From Acholoe squamosa (Eukaryota; Annelida; Polychaeta; Phyllodocida; Polynoidae), in the NCBI GenBank assembly GCA_949317995.1, contig OX439046.1, forward strand, positions 39,716,002-39,780,001: DNA of 64,000 nt, read 5' to 3'. Positions 1 through 11,951 of this stretch are shown here, in pieces; the first letter of the stretch is position 1, and each line of letters starts with the position of its first letter. The translations under genes and the position numbers were made by a program. The notes beneath the pieces are model-generated. The model was not told the origin of the DNA and did not search any database. It worked only from the letters and a program-made list of their open reading frames with translations.

Positions 1-835
1 TATATTACCTATAGTCAGTTGTGCGGCTTCTACGTATTTATCTAGAGTCATTGCAGTATTTTGCAGATCCTGAAGCTCATTAGTGAGTTTCTGTCTATCT
101 TCCTCCAGTTGTTTATTATAAGCTATAATGCCCGTCCGGATAGTCTCATTGTCTTCAGCTTGCTTATTACACTGAAGTTTCAATTTCTCCAATTCGCTTT
201 GATATAGGCTTATGTCAGATTCATAGTTGGCCTTATCAAGGCATAGTTGATCATTCGTATCTATGTATGTTTGGATATGAGCGTGTCTATTGTTATATTC
301 TTTATTAAATGACTTTCTCATCTCCTGAAGTTTTATTTCTTCAGTTTCTAAATCTTTCATGTATTCCCTCTTTCTGCTTCCGGTACCGCATATGTTACAT
401 CGCCGTCTATGGCGCTGTAGTCTAGAATCGGTAGTCCGGGTCTAGGTATACTGTATGGTAATTTTCCAAATGTTACCCTTTTTGGCATAGGTGCCGGATG
501 TTCTGGATTAGTGCTACCACCAACTTCGAACATCGAATTGCTTAATTCGTCAACAAGTGATTGTTGACCCACCAAAGTACTCTTTCTCTGTATGGATTGT
601 TCTCTACGTACAGATTCCGGTATATTTTCTTCACTATCCATTTTGTAGTGAGGTCCAGGATCCCTCCAGGATGCAGTATCTACATCCTGTGAGTTCGAAT
701 GGGTATGGATCATTAATGACCCATTGCCATTCTCCTGGGCAAAAAGTTGCCCTTCAGGGTTAGCTTCCGCGAGGCTGTCTAACCCATGTACTAGCCGTTC
801 GGACGTTATAACGTCCGGGCTATACACCAGAATTA
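1..835 (-). pseudogene. gag: gag fragment of TE-A, broken by a deletion/frameshift
   Basis: The frame from about 835 down to 357 encodes the same N-terminus as TE-B Gag (YSPDVITSERLVHGLD, then VTFGKLPY and DYSAIDGDVTYAVPE). At about 375 the sequence jumps from the TYAVPE segment to the REYMKDLE segment. About 155-160 bp present in TE-B (near 34975-35133) are missing, the frame shifts, and a stop follows. In the shifted frame the coiled coil continues to base 1 (for example NKQLEEDRQKLTNELQ). CTTC occurs at both edges of the lost segment, suggesting a microhomology deletion. As in TE-B there is no ATG near the start; a CTG in good context is conserved. This copy is non-functional. Confidence 0.8.
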
Positions 836-836
836 A

Positions 837-851
837 CTGGTCACGGCACCA
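837..851 (-). promoter_or_regulatory. Primer-binding site of TE-A
   Basis: Minus-strand TGGTGCCGTGACCAG lies one base inside the LTR, exactly as in TE-B and TE-D. The starting TGG is the complement of the tRNA CCA end. I could not assign the primer tRNA from memory. Confidence 0.7.
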
Positions 852-852
852 A

Positions 853-1209
853 TGTAATGGTTCATATCACTATTTCGGTGGTTCGGGCCTTACGGATCAG
901 GAAAGAAGGAGTAAGGCGGTAATTCAAGTGTATGCCAACGGAAGTTTTATTGCTAAAGACACTTAACGGCTACCCGGAAGATGATGAAGGGGCAGCTAAT
1001 GTTAATAAAAGATCTTACATGGTCAGAGGCCAGGAGGGCCTCTGACGTAGCGGCTGAGCCCTGGTCTTTATATACGGACCTTGGTGTTTGTCGTCAGATG
1101 TCCCCACAGGCCCGGATCGGTGCTGCCACCTATCCGGAACCTGAGGAACACCCAACGACTGGACTCACCCCCACGCCAGACGGTACCCATAACTATGGCA
1201 ATACCTACA
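853..1209 (-). repeat. 5' LTR of TE-A
   Basis: Plus-strand sequence starts TGTAATGG and ends TACCTACA, so the minus-strand LTR has the usual TG...CA ends. It aligns along its length with the TE-B LTRs, including the block from GGAGGCC through the TATA-like CTTTATATACGG and the GATCGGTGCTGCCACC stretch. Confidence 0.75.
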
Positions 1210-2420
1210 ATACTAAAACCCATATCACTAGAAAGGTTATCATGTCTGACAGACAATGCAGCAAATCATATATGTTGGTATCTTCTATGCTTCTTGAGAT
1301 ATTTGGGAAAATGTGAGACCAAGTCAAGTGTTTTCTGTGAAAAGTTTCCCATACAAACTGCAGGCAGAAAGTGGTCTTCTGTGCACACACTAGCAGTGCA
1401 TTGACTGGTACTACAGAGGTAACTTCAACGTGTACTTAGCAGGCAGAGAAAATGTGTGCTAAAATTTACATTTTCTGAAAGTCTGTATTAAGGAAGATAT
1501 AATATGTAACTAAAATATATAATATGTCTATAGTTGGGCCCATGAGGGGCTTGTAAATGGCCCTACATAGACCTGGGCTCAGCTTACTAGTGCCAAAGAA
1601 AAGGTTTAGTTTCCCGTCACCCAACCTACATCAGCAAACGGAGGCCTACCTCATATTTTGAAGAAAAATGGCATATTTTTCATGATTTTATCCCACAAAG
1701 TTCAAAATTTTTGATCATTTGCTTGTATACAAATACAGAATCAAGCATTTCGACCAAGTCTTCCATGTTTTTGGATGGTATATTAGATAAATATATAATT
1801 TCCTTGGCTAAATTATTAATAATATAACAGGCCAAAATGTTGTTCAGCAAAAAAAAGAAAAAGAAAATCCGACCTACCTCCACTTTTTGGAGCATGTGAC
1901 GGGGAATGTTACATTTTTTTTTGGGGGGGGGGTGATTAGGAATAGGAATTCCTTTTGACATCTGACCATGGGAAATGTTGTATTATGGATAGATTATGCA
2001 TGGTACGTTATTGGTGTTGAACTGATCTAATCAAATCTGGAGTTTCTTTGAAATATGGATTGGGATTTGCACTGTAGGGATTATTAGTATGTACTATAAA
2101 AGGCACATCTATTCACCCAGTTTACATAGGGATATCATAATAGAACACTCATTCTATGTAAACAGTGCAAATTATTATACCCAAGTTCCGTAATCGGGTC
2201 TACCTATAGGTCTAGTCACCTTTTCACCTAACTTTTTTTGCTGAAAAGGGTAATGTGACCCATGTGTCCCTGCATCAGTACAGGCCTCCACCTCTGCTAC
2301 ATAGATACTTGCGTCTTTGCTGATAACAACCAATGATTACCCTTTAAGGACTGTATAGTGCTATCTATATGTTGTCATGATACATGGGAAGTTGTGTCTT
2401 TGCTGATCACAACCATTACA
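1210..2420. other. Non-coding stretch, nothing recognised
   Basis: AT-rich DNA with A- and G-homopolymer runs (for example around 1915-1935). No open frame with family similarity, no LTR continuation and no convincing terminal repeats were seen. It probably lies in the intron upstream of the exon at 5003. Confidence 0.5.
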
Positions 2421-2806
2421 ACTTACACTGTCTAGCTTCTCTCCACCACCACCCCCTCCGTACACTGTACAAAATTTGTGTGATAAACTTACACTGTCTA
2501 GCTTCTCTCCACCACCATGAGCCCCCTCCCTACACTGTAAAAAATGTGTGTTGAACTTACACTGTCTCGCTTCTCTCCACCACCACGACCCCTGCCTCCC
2601 TACACTGTGAAAAATGTGTGTTGAACTTTCAGTCTAGCTTTTTTCCACCACCACGACCCCCCCCCCTCCCTACACTGTAAAAATGTGTGTTGAACTTACA
2701 CTGTCTGGCTGATCTCTACCACCACAACCCCCCCTCAATACACTGAAAAATATGTGTTGAGCTTACACTGTCTAGCTTCTCTCCACCAGCACGAACCCCC
2801 TCCCTA
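2421..2806. repeat. Minisatellite, about 68-bp unit, six copies
   Basis: Units beginning ACTTACACTGTCTAGCTTCT start near 2421, 2487, 2555, 2625, 2694 and 2761, giving spacings of 66-70 bp. Each unit has a CCACCACC tract, a C-rich run of variable length and a TACACTGTAAAAA segment. Confidence 0.85.
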
Positions 2807-3165
2807 TAGTCAATATATGTTAATAATTACTCACTGTTTGTCAGCAGTTAGTCAATATATGTTAGTAATTACTCCCTATTTGACGGCAATTAGTAAAAAT
2901 ATGTCAGTAATAAAGCACTATTTGTCAGCAATTAGTAAACATTTGTTAGTAACTACTCATTACTTGTCAGCAATTAGTCAATATATGTTAGTAATTACTC
3001 ACTATTGAATTTTGTCAGCATTTAGCCAAGATATGTCAGGAATAATGCACTATTTGTCAGCAATTAGTCAATATATGTTAATAACTACTCACTTATTGTC
3101 AGGAAATTAGTCAAAATATGTCAGTAATATGCACTAGTTACTTGTCAGCAACTAGTCAACATATG
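2807..3165. repeat. Second minisatellite, about 43-bp unit, directly abutting the first
   Basis: About eight degenerate units of the form GTCAATATATGTTAGTAA followed by a TTGTCAGCAATTA segment. The sequence is unrelated to the 68-bp array that it touches. Open frames here only reflect the repeat. Confidence 0.8.
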
Positions 3166-3347
3166 AACTTGCTTGAAAATTGCTTTATTAACTCAGGTCT
3201 TTTAGCTCTTCCACTCTGCTCCATCTTATCATAACCCATTGATATCTCCCAGTGTCACTTTATAAAATCAACAGAATATACCCGATTTAGGCAAAGATGT
3301 GTCTTTATACAATCTCAAATTCGTTAAGAACTACTGGAAATACAATA

Positions 3348-3683
3348 CAGGGGCGTAGGAAAAGGGGGGGGCCAGGGGGGGCCAAGCCCCCCAATCACAG
3401 AGGAGGTGGGGCCTGAATATGTCTGGGCCCCCCCAAAAATGAGTCAAGCCCCTCTATAAAATGTACAAGATTCCCACAGCTCAGCACTCAAATTGGACAA
3501 ATATGTAATTAAAATAGGGAAAAATGGCAAGTTTGTTTAAAGATAAGTCATCAAGGAGTATTCTTTTATATAAATCCAATACAGTGATGCATCAACACCA
3601 GCGCGCTCAAGCCGACAATTTATGGTGGCTGTGGTGGGGCCCCCCTGGGCCCCCCCAATGAAGATTTGCTTCCTACGCCTCTG
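3348..3683. mobile_element. MITE-like element with short inverted ends
   Basis: The ends CAGGGGCGTAGGAA (3348-3361) and TTCCTACGCCTCTG (3670-3683) are inverted repeats with one mismatch. G/C-rich runs also oppose each other just inside (GGGGGGGCC and GGCCCCCC). No coding capacity. Flanking sequences are A/T-rich but show no clean target duplication, so the superfamily is left open. Confidence 0.55.
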
Positions 3684-4095
3684 AAATAAAAACTTCTTGA
3701 AACCATAAATACTGGATCTTCAAACCCACCAACAATGAAATTAATATTGCATGGTAATCGTAGCTGCTCATTGCATTTTCATGGATATATGAGCAGATAC
3801 ACTTCTAGTAATGATAGAGGATAGGGTTGACTCAAATGTTTGGCAACATAGAGGGAACACTGTGGCCAGCCTTTAAGAAACAAAAGGATTTTCAACGTTT
3901 GCAAAAACCCAGGCAAAATCCTTTGTTAATTACGTCTGTTTAAGTCAAAATTCCTTTGTTTAAACTAGAAATAAAAACATTTGTCTATAATTTCACCAAA
4001 ACGTTTTTGGAGTTCATGCTTTGATTTATTATTATTTTTATTTTTTTTTTGCATTCAAAACAACCAGATTTTTATATCAACAGCCAGTTGGCTGT

Positions 4096-4886
4096 CTATA
4101 GCGAGGACTCTGGACACCGTGTGTACGCAGACATAATCCACCCATCTCGTGTTTTCTCGTGAAAATTGACCAACCTCACAATACATAGACATTTGTACAA
4201 TTTGGGAATGAGCAGCACAATGAGATTTTGGCACCGCTTTGGCTGGTAACAGTGATTGGCATTTTCATTGTAAGGGTCACTTCCATTGCCGCCACCCTAT
4301 TCCTTCAGTCACGATTTCCTGATAGTTTTGGACGGAATGGTGACAGAATGGTGACGGAATCATATTCCATCACAATTCAATGATGATTCCATCACTATTC
4401 CATCCCGGGATTCCATCCAAATTTGTCATGGAATCGTCACTGACGAAATAGGGTGGCGGCAATGGAAGTGGGGGTTTAGCGCATCTGGGTCTCTTCTTGG
4501 GATTTTGACCTGGCCGGAAGTAGAATGACGTCACACTGAAGTCAAACATTCATTCCGCCTTAGTTCCTCAGGGATGTGGTGGGACCATGCTGTCACACAC
4601 TTCTGACTGTTTTCAGATGAGATCTCATCTGAATAATAATCTTCCATTTATTAGATGATCTCATCTGAATGTAATTCAAATTCAGATGAGTTCTGGCATA
4701 TTTCCTTAATTGGGGGCTCTGCCCCCGAACCCCTGTTAGGCCGGGCACCCAGGGAAGCGCGGCGGCATCAACATTTGTCTCCATGCAGGGCCAGGTCAAT
4801 TCTGCAAGAAGTGACCCTTTTGCGGGTTTAGCCGACGGGACTGGCACAAACTTTTGCATGCCACCTAACCCGAGTCCTCGCTATAG
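4096..4886. mobile_element. Non-autonomous DNA transposon with 15-bp inverted ends
   Basis: CTATAGCGAGGACTC at 4096-4110 is repeated exactly, inverted, at 4872-4886. The 791-bp body has no plausible protein. It contains a nested smaller inverted-repeat element (4278-4470) and a perfect 22-bp palindrome at 4612-4633. The outer TA dinucleotides would fit a TA-target transposon, but that is inference. It sits in the intron just upstream of the exon at 5003. Confidence 0.5.
4278..4470. mobile_element. Nested 193-bp MITE
   Basis: The left end, starting CACTTCCATTGCCGCCACCC, is the inverted copy of the right end over about 38 bases with few mismatches. The interior is built of short GATTCCATCA-type repeats. 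It lies wholly inside the 4096-4886 element, so it inserted later. Confidence 0.65.
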
Positions 4887-5002
4887 GTAGTAGGCCTCTG
4901 TCGGGCAATGTCAACTCTGAGACAATAACATTACAGTCAGATTTCCCACACACCCTGAACATTCTTGTCACTGGCTGATAGGTAAGCATGTTTGTATTTC
5001 AG

Positions 5003-5745
5003 ACTCTACCCAAGTGCTTCACACGGGCACCAGCTGGGGATATGGGTCTATGGTAACAATACGTCCAGACGATGACCTGGCTATATACACAAGCATAACG
5101 GGACCAGACGATGGCTATGTGGGCCGTCGGATGATCCACATTTTCCTCATGGATATTCTTCTGGGAGAGAGACCGTGGATGAACACCTCCACGGTATGCA
5201 GCTTTCCCGAACCTTGGGGACCACCACTCAGAAAACGCATGTACCCAGGCTTCTACTCTCGTATTTTCCGTGACCGGCGGATTAAACCAGCACTGCCCAG
5301 AGCACAGTATGCTGGTACCTATGGTAACTATGGTTATGGAAATCTGACTGTCCTTTACAATGCCACACTAGACCAGTTGGAAATGCAATATGGCCGCTTT
5401 GGCCGCTGGTACCTGCACTGTAAGCACAGGAATGACTTTACTGGAGAGGGCTTCGGTGTGTTCTGGGCACGTGAACTGCACAGTATACTGTTCCGCAAGT
5501 CACATGGAGGTACTAAAATTGATGAGGTGGTGGTGTCATTTGAGATGCGTAGTCCGCCTGTGTTCCGCCGAGGCCTCACCATGGCCACTGCCCCTGCACC
5601 ACCTAATCCAGGATCCTGTACCCTACCTCAAGTTGGTGCTGGAAGTGGCCACCACCCATCATCCCACCTTGTGGTTTGCCAGCTCCTTGCCACTCTGTTA
5701 ACTGTTTTTGTATTTGTTGAACAGCAGGTAAAATGTGTTTTGTAA
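5003..5745 (+). CDS. Last exon of a serine beta-lactamase-like (gigasin-6-like) gene
   Basis: A polypyrimidine stretch ending TTTGTATTTCAG (4991-5002) is a good splice acceptor, and the frame is open from there to a TAA at 5743-5745 (about 247 residues). The first residues contain LHTGTSWGYGS. H-T-G corresponds to the third conserved box (KTG/HTG) of serine beta-lactamases and related penicillin-binding-type hydrolases, followed by a strand like IRPDDDLAIYTSITGP. The SxxK and YxN boxes must be in upstream exons outside the window. The rest resembles the C-terminal domain of animal beta-lactamase-related proteins such as oyster gigasin-6. There are N-glycosylation sequons (NLT, NAT) and a hydrophobic C-terminus (about the last 25 residues) that could be a membrane or GPI signal, so a secreted or surface protein is likely. 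The family match is from memory, and the substrate is unknown. No AATAAA was found just downstream. Confidence 0.7.
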
Positions 5746-5945
5746 CACGGTATGGATTGATTCGGCACATGATCTCTTGTTGATGTTGTTTGTTGTTTCA
5801 ACGAGTGACTCACCAATGACAGCAGGTGCAGTATCTACAGGGCAAGGAGTCAGTCATATTACAAAAAAGATAGTTGACAAATATTTAAGCATGAATACAC
5901 GTGTATAGAAAAAGTTGTGCATTGGACAATGCACATAGGAAGGTG

Positions 5946-5947
<2 letters not shown>

Positions 5948-6015
<68 letters not shown>
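5948..6015. repeat. (AT)n microsatellite
   Basis: About 34 uninterrupted AT dinucleotides, 200 bp after the stop codon of the exon at 5003-5745. The rest of 5746-6940 shows no gene or repeat I can support. Confidence 0.95.
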
Positions 6016-6018
<3 letters not shown>

Positions 6019-6940
6019 CTACTCTGACCGATGTAAATATCCATTTTCACAATTTACACCTCCTCATGCAGCTATATATATACTCTATTAGACACGAAGT
6101 AGAACCATGTGATGTATTCCTGACAGCAGACATGAGAAATAGCCGTTATATTTGTGATATTAGATAGACAGATACTAGGGACTGAACACACGATTTAATC
6201 ATGTTTTACCCCAAATGCTACTATCTTCGTATCCAAGGGTAGTGTCAACGAAAAGAATGGCATGGAATGTCACCCTTGCAAACATCATCCTGGTGGCTGT
6301 ATGCAAAATCGGGAGAATGTTTTATGTTTGTCAACATGAAATTGGTTCCAACCTGCTGATTCTTACCATAGAATGTTCTTTGCAAGCACATACACCCACC
6401 AGTCTGACAGGCCGTCCTGTTAAAGCCTGTGACTGTGTACATTGTAAACTTACATGTTACTTACAGCGCCTCACAGCTGGGGTAGTCCTAGCCTGAGTTT
6501 GTAGACGTTATCATTAGCTGATCGAAGTGGCATCTAATTACGATCTTACTACTCTCGAAACCATTGGCCTAGTAGTGATATGTTATACACATGTAAAAGT
6601 TTCTATGCCTGGTTGTTTTTCCAATCTTTAACTGCAGTGTGATTAATAATTATATTATATTGTAATCCAAAGGAAGAGAAGGCTAAAAGAAACGTTGTCT
6701 ACCATTTACATTCCAATGTTTGCAAAATCACTTAATCACAGGGCCTATTTGAAGGAGACATTAGACACAATCGAAGGATGGTACATTGTTACCTTCAGGT
6801 TGTCACTGGCCGTCACATAGAGGTCGTGGGGTTGAGGGAGCTCAAACACAATGGAGTAAACATGTATGGCGCTGCTTTGTTTGTGTCTATAGTATAGTTG
6901 AGGAGATCTGTGAATACACAGGTGTTGCTCTCCTGCCTTA

Positions 6941-7266
6941 GGGAGTGGTCATTATTTATCAACAGGAGGGGGGGCATAAAATTTTCAGACCCCTCCTGAG
7001 GGGGGGGCTAAAAAAATTTGACCCCTCTTGAGGGGGGCTTAAAAAAATTTTGACCCCTCTTGAGGGGGGCTAAAAAATTCACCCTCTTTTTAGCAAAAAA
7101 AGCCAGCGCGCTACTATAGATCATAGAGGGACGCAAAAACCATCCGCGCCTCCGACGCGGGGGGCGTGCAAAAGATTTTGACTGCCATCTAGGGGGGCGT
7201 AAAAAATTTGCGTGCATCTGCGTGGAAACCCACCACCCCCCCTGTTGATAAATAATGACCATTCCC
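6941..7266. mobile_element. Harbinger-like MITE with TTA target duplication
   Basis: The left end GGGAGTGGTCATTATTTATC and the right end are inverted copies over about 30 bp with one or two differences. TTA is present immediately outside both ends (6938-6940 and 7267-7269). A 3-bp TTA/TWA duplication is characteristic of PIF/Harbinger elements. The 326-bp interior is G/C-run rich with no transposase. Confidence 0.65.
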
Positions 7267-7950
7267 TTATGACAAATTCCAGCACCATGGACTGGCTTTT
7301 GACACTGTTTGAATCATGAGACATTCAAAATAGGTTATTGTGCAGTTCCAATATCCCTAATTGATGTCCGTTCTTTTTAGGAAGATCATTTATTCATGTA
7401 AGTATTTGATCAATTGATTAAGCCAGAATCTTCCTCTTCTTATAAATGACCTGTCCAAGTAGTAACATTGCTATTCCTGGAGGTATGTGGCCAAAATTAT
7501 GCAATGTGCTGTGCAGTAGGAAGAAATATATGTTGGAGCAATGGGATACCAGAAAGCAGTTCCGTGGACCCCACAGCCAGCAGGCCATCACAGTGTGCAT
7601 CTCACATAGATGTCCAAGGGCCCCATCTATGTGAGATGTACAAAGAGACTAATAAGATTGGATAAATAAGGCATTTCCAATGCTTTACTTGAAGATTAAT
7701 GTGAGTTATATCAATATTTAGGTGGGTTTGAATTGAGCAGTTAGTGTAATTAAGTGATAGTATATGTTTTTAGTCTGTTTACATGGAGTTATGGTAGATT
7801 TGCAGTTTCATAACCCCCCTGGCCAGCAGTTGAAATTCTACCATCTGGTGTTATTCTAGGAACCATGTAAAGACATACAGGGCATAACACCAGATGGCAG
7901 CACACACTGTGGCAGGAGTATTGTATTGGTGAGATTGGAGTAGCCTTTTA

Positions 7951-8345
7951 AGGGAGTGATCATTTGTAAACAACAGGGGGTGGGCTGGTGGAGGGGGGGG
8001 CAGAATTTTTTCACCCCCTTTCACCTGCTTTCAGTGGAAAACCCCACACATTACTAGTATAGGTTAAAAGGCCACGTTCGTGCACGATTACGCCCCTTAC
8101 AGGGGGGTCAAAAGAATTTTACCTTAGTCGGGTTAGCCAGGGCCTATTTTTCTTTTTCTCATAAAAGGGTCAATCAAGTTGGGAAAAGCCTGAATGTATT
8201 GTGGATGCTCTGTTTTTGACCTATGGAAAAACACGGTTTTCCACTGAACAGGTAATCTTAACCCTCCCCCCACCCTATCCCTATCAGAAGGGTTAAATAG
8301 TCAAGAGAAAAAATTCTGCCATACACTCCCTGCCCCCTTGTTGGA
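7951..8345. mobile_element. Probable diverged relative of the 6941-7266 MITE
   Basis: The left part AGGGAGTGATCATTTGTAAA follows TTA and resembles the end of the element at 6941. The interior has the same style of opposing G and C runs. The right end is poorly preserved, so the boundary is approximate. Confidence 0.3.
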
Positions 8346-8371
8346 ATGTTCCCAAATGACATAATTGGTAT

Positions 8372-8600
8372 GAGGGCATGGGGAACATTCACAAATGATA
8401 GACAACTATCACTCAGTGACATTTACAAATAAAACATTATTGATATTAGGACATGGGGAACATTCGCAAATAACACATAATGATATTGGTACTAGGACAT
8501 GGGGAATGTTCACAGATGATACACTATTAGCACAAAGGAAGCAGAATCTTCACAAATGTTTTCATCACTGACATGGGCAACATTCACAAATGAGGGTGTG
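8372..8600. repeat. Degenerate tandem repeat around ACATGGGGAACATTCACAAA
   Basis: Four or five imperfect copies of a segment containing CATGGGGAACATTC and ACAAATGATA at intervals of roughly 60-75 bp. No gene is seen between 7267 and 9470. Confidence 0.55.
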
Positions 8601-9472
8601 TTATAGGTACATCCTCTGTGGGAGGTTTCGCTGTAAATTTATGCTCTTGTACCCAAGTAAAAGTATATGCTTCACTCATAGCATGCATGTTAATGTATTC
8701 CTGCCTCTATTGATGGAATGATCTTCACATTTGTTTACAAATGCCAACTACCCTAATGTGCTACTTGTTAATATATGGAATACTGAAAGCCATTGTCATG
8801 TGGCCAACAGGAAGAGTAACCCTTTTGGATAGTTCCTCCAGGTCTAATATCTGTATACTATCCTGGTTGGCCAGTGTGAGTAAGACTGGATCTCAAGTGT
8901 ATGTGTATTTGAACCTCTGATGGTTTGGCCAAATTAACTGTTCCAAAAATAGCTTCTCCATCTTGGAAAAGCATCTGCGGGAAGAAAAAAACGTCCACAA
9001 GGAAATAATTCTATCCACCTCATAGTGGAAGAAATGGAAAAATTGGATTGGAATTTGCCCCCAAAACATTTAGAATATAACCTAAAGTGTCACAAAAGAC
9101 TAATTAAAATATGATAACACTATTTACAGAGGTATCTATTCAATTTCTGTTGGTGGGGTTTTGGTACTTCAAAATAATGATGGAGGAAACAATATATGAA
9201 TGGCGGATATTATCTGTGTTGTCTTGTTGAAAGGAGATGAACTTCATCTGGTGAATAAATTTGTCATTCATTTACCCTATTTCTGATTTATAGCTTTCTG
9301 GAAAATGCAGTGGCTGTGTCTGACCAGTAAGGACTTTAAAGGACTCAACTGAATTCTAATGAAAGATGGCTGCTATAAATGGGATGGAATTTGCTCTCTT
9401 GGTTTCATGGTTATACAGAATGCCCTGCAGACAAGACAGACATGTATACATGTATTCATATATGAACACTCC

Positions 9473-9690
9473 GCACCTAAGGCACACCCTCCCCACCTAA
9501 CACATATATCCACCAAACCATCCTTGCCAACCCGTACATCCACTGAAAACTCCCCACTTAACCTATACACCCCCTGTCTAACCCGTACATCCACCAAACA
9601 CTCCCCGCCTAACCAGTACATCCACTGAGCACTCCACACCAAACCTGCAAATCTACTGAACCCCCCCCCTCACCTAACCTATACATCTGC
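9473..9690. repeat. C-rich minisatellite, units of roughly 32-35 bp
   Basis: Repeated CTCCCCACCTAACC and CGTACATCCACCAAAC segments, six or so imperfect copies. The long open frames on both strands here come from the repeat. Confidence 0.6.
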
Positions 9691-10140
9691 TGAACCATGT
9701 GAGGCCCCTAAGTCTCAAAATGTCCCTATCCCTCAAAAATGTGTGGGATAGGGGCCGTTTCAGAGTTACGCCCCACCTAAAGCCCCAAACCTATGAAAAG
9801 TCCCTATCCCACAAAATTTTGAGATATAGGGGCCATGTCCAATTGCCCCTATCTAACAAATATTTGTGAGATAGGGATCATTTGTGAGATAGGGACATGT
9901 CAGGCCCCTATGTTTCAAAAAGTTACTAGCCTATACATCCGCTGAACCATGTGAGGCCCCTAAGTCTCAAAATGTCCCTATCCCTCAAAGATGTGTGGGA
10001 TAGGGGCCGTTTCAGATTTAGGGCTTACCTAAAGCCCCAAACCTATGAAAAATCCCTATCCCACAAATATTTGTGAGATAGGGACATGTCAGGCCCCTAT
10101 GTTTCAAAACGTTACTATCTCTCAAAACCCCTATCTTTCA
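9691..10140. repeat. Direct duplication of about 240 bp
   Basis: The block beginning CTGAACCATGTGAGGCCCCT (near 9690) recurs near 9940. Both contain TGTGGGATAGGGGCCGTTTC and the AAAGCCCCAAACCTATGAAA segment. The second copy is shorter. 10290-10690 beyond it carries loosely repeated AATTGGGTCAA-type words. Nothing is recognised from there to 11951. Confidence 0.6.
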
Positions 10141-11951
10141 CACACATTATCAATGTTAGTTTCTTTCACTTTAGGGGTTTGGGAGGATTCTTTGAGCTGA
10201 AAGGTGTTTCTTTTCACACATTTCTCCTTTTAATTGTCAGACTTTAGACTCATTCAAAGTACCTTGTTTTTTTACTCAATTTAACCCACCCTGGATCCAC
10301 TTGCCTCAATTTGGCTCATTCCCTGACCTGTTGGCCCATATTGGTGCAATTGACCCATATCAACCTTAGTACTCAAAATTGGTCCAACAGCCAGGGATTG
10401 GGCAAAATTTTATCAGATTGACCTATGTTTGGTAAATCAGATCGAAAAAAAGGAAAAGTTGGACAAAGATGGGTCAATACAGGTTAAGGTCAAATTAGCA
10501 CAAAGACAGTTCAAATGGCCAGAGATTGGACCAAATCGAGTCAATTGGACCCAAGATGCTAAATTGGGTCAAAACAGGTTTCCCTAGATCAAAATGGTCC
10601 CAGAGACATCAAGTTGGGATAATGTTCCAAATAGAGTAAGATTGGCCTAAGTTTGGTAAATTGGGCCAAATTGACCTAATTGGGGAATCTCAAGATATTT
10701 ACATGTGAGTCAGAAAATCTGCCAAAATATAGGGACCTACAAGAAGTGAGAGTTCAGCGTATAGGCAGGTATTTAAAGTAGCATGTGCCATTTTTATTTC
10801 ATACAAAATTAAATGCTTGTAATTTATTTTCAGTGGTATTCAAATTTAGTCAGGGGAAATGATTATTCAATCCAAGATTTTTTGTGGGAACTATGAACTA
10901 GCAAACTCCTCTACCTGGCAAAAGATCACTTGGAGCTAAAATTGACAAGGGGCATAGGGTTGGGAGACAAGGAACAAGAGCATTACTTATAGGCCTAATT
11001 GACAAGCCTACGGTGTGACACTGACAGCTAATAATCAACAGGGCTTGATAGAACATTTAGTGAACTTTGAACAGCCATTTCATTTTTATTTCTGTGACAA
11101 TTCTACTCATAGGAATCGACAAAAATACAGAGTGAAATGTAGAGCCACATAGTGCACAGCCTGTAGCTATGGGGTTGTTTTCACCAACTGTATTGGCTGC
11201 ACTAGGTTGCCAAGTGTGCACATATGCATAAAAGACATAAATTTATTTAGCATTATAAGCTGCCTTTTGAAAACCAAAATGGCCACTACATTGTATAAAC
11301 TGTGACTTACACGTGAACCAGAGGCCTCCTACAGCATATAGAATTTTTCAATTGTCAGGATGCAGCTTATTCAACTTACAGCTTATTTTACCTATTGAAA
11401 ACTAATATACTATCAATTCTCAGGCTTAGCTTATGTAGCTTACTGTTTAAATCAGGTGCAGCTTATACCTCAATGCAGCTTATACAGGGAATACACTATA
11501 GTAAGCTATGTACAAGTTAATCAGACATCACATCTAATCATGCTGAAATTTGTAAATATCAGTACAAATAATATATAGCTTGAGTTGAACTACAGCCAGT
11601 GCAGTTACTCCCACAAATAAGCTATGGAAGCCTACCCTCACAGTCATCCTAAACATTAAAATGACTGTTCAATAAAGTCCTTGGCATGGCAAGAGACTGT
11701 ACATGGGAGTGGTGACTTCTCACACTTACATCTTTGAGTAAAACTTAAACCTTCATTTTATGAGTTCATGACTTCAGTGGCATGAAAATAATCCAAGGAT
11801 CTGTGCTTTTGGGTATAGGTTCTCTGCATTCATCATCTGTGCACTCAAAATCAGTGATTCAGTGATTTTTGTGAAAATATATGGTGCGTATTTCAGACCG
11901 AATGAGAGGGAACAATCAATAAAGTAGTCCTCTTTCCCTTTCAGTGACCAT

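Larger units (their letters stand above)
1..1209 (-). mobile_element. TE-A: 5' end of an old Ty3/gypsy copy (same family as TE-B), cut by the window edge
   Basis: Read on the minus strand this is LTR (853-1209), primer-binding site (837-851) and the first part of gag, running off the window at base 1. The LTR and leader match those of TE-B at 35604-35980 in order and spacing but with many substitutions and a shorter LTR (357 versus 377 bp), so it is an older copy of the same family. Pol and the third ORF, if present, lie outside the window. The 3' LTR and target duplication cannot be seen. Confidence 0.85.

Noticed and set aside
2421-3165. CRISPR-like array
   Set aside because: Units are contiguous and degenerate with no unique spacers, and the DNA is eukaryotic. 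The same applies to the other tandem arrays.
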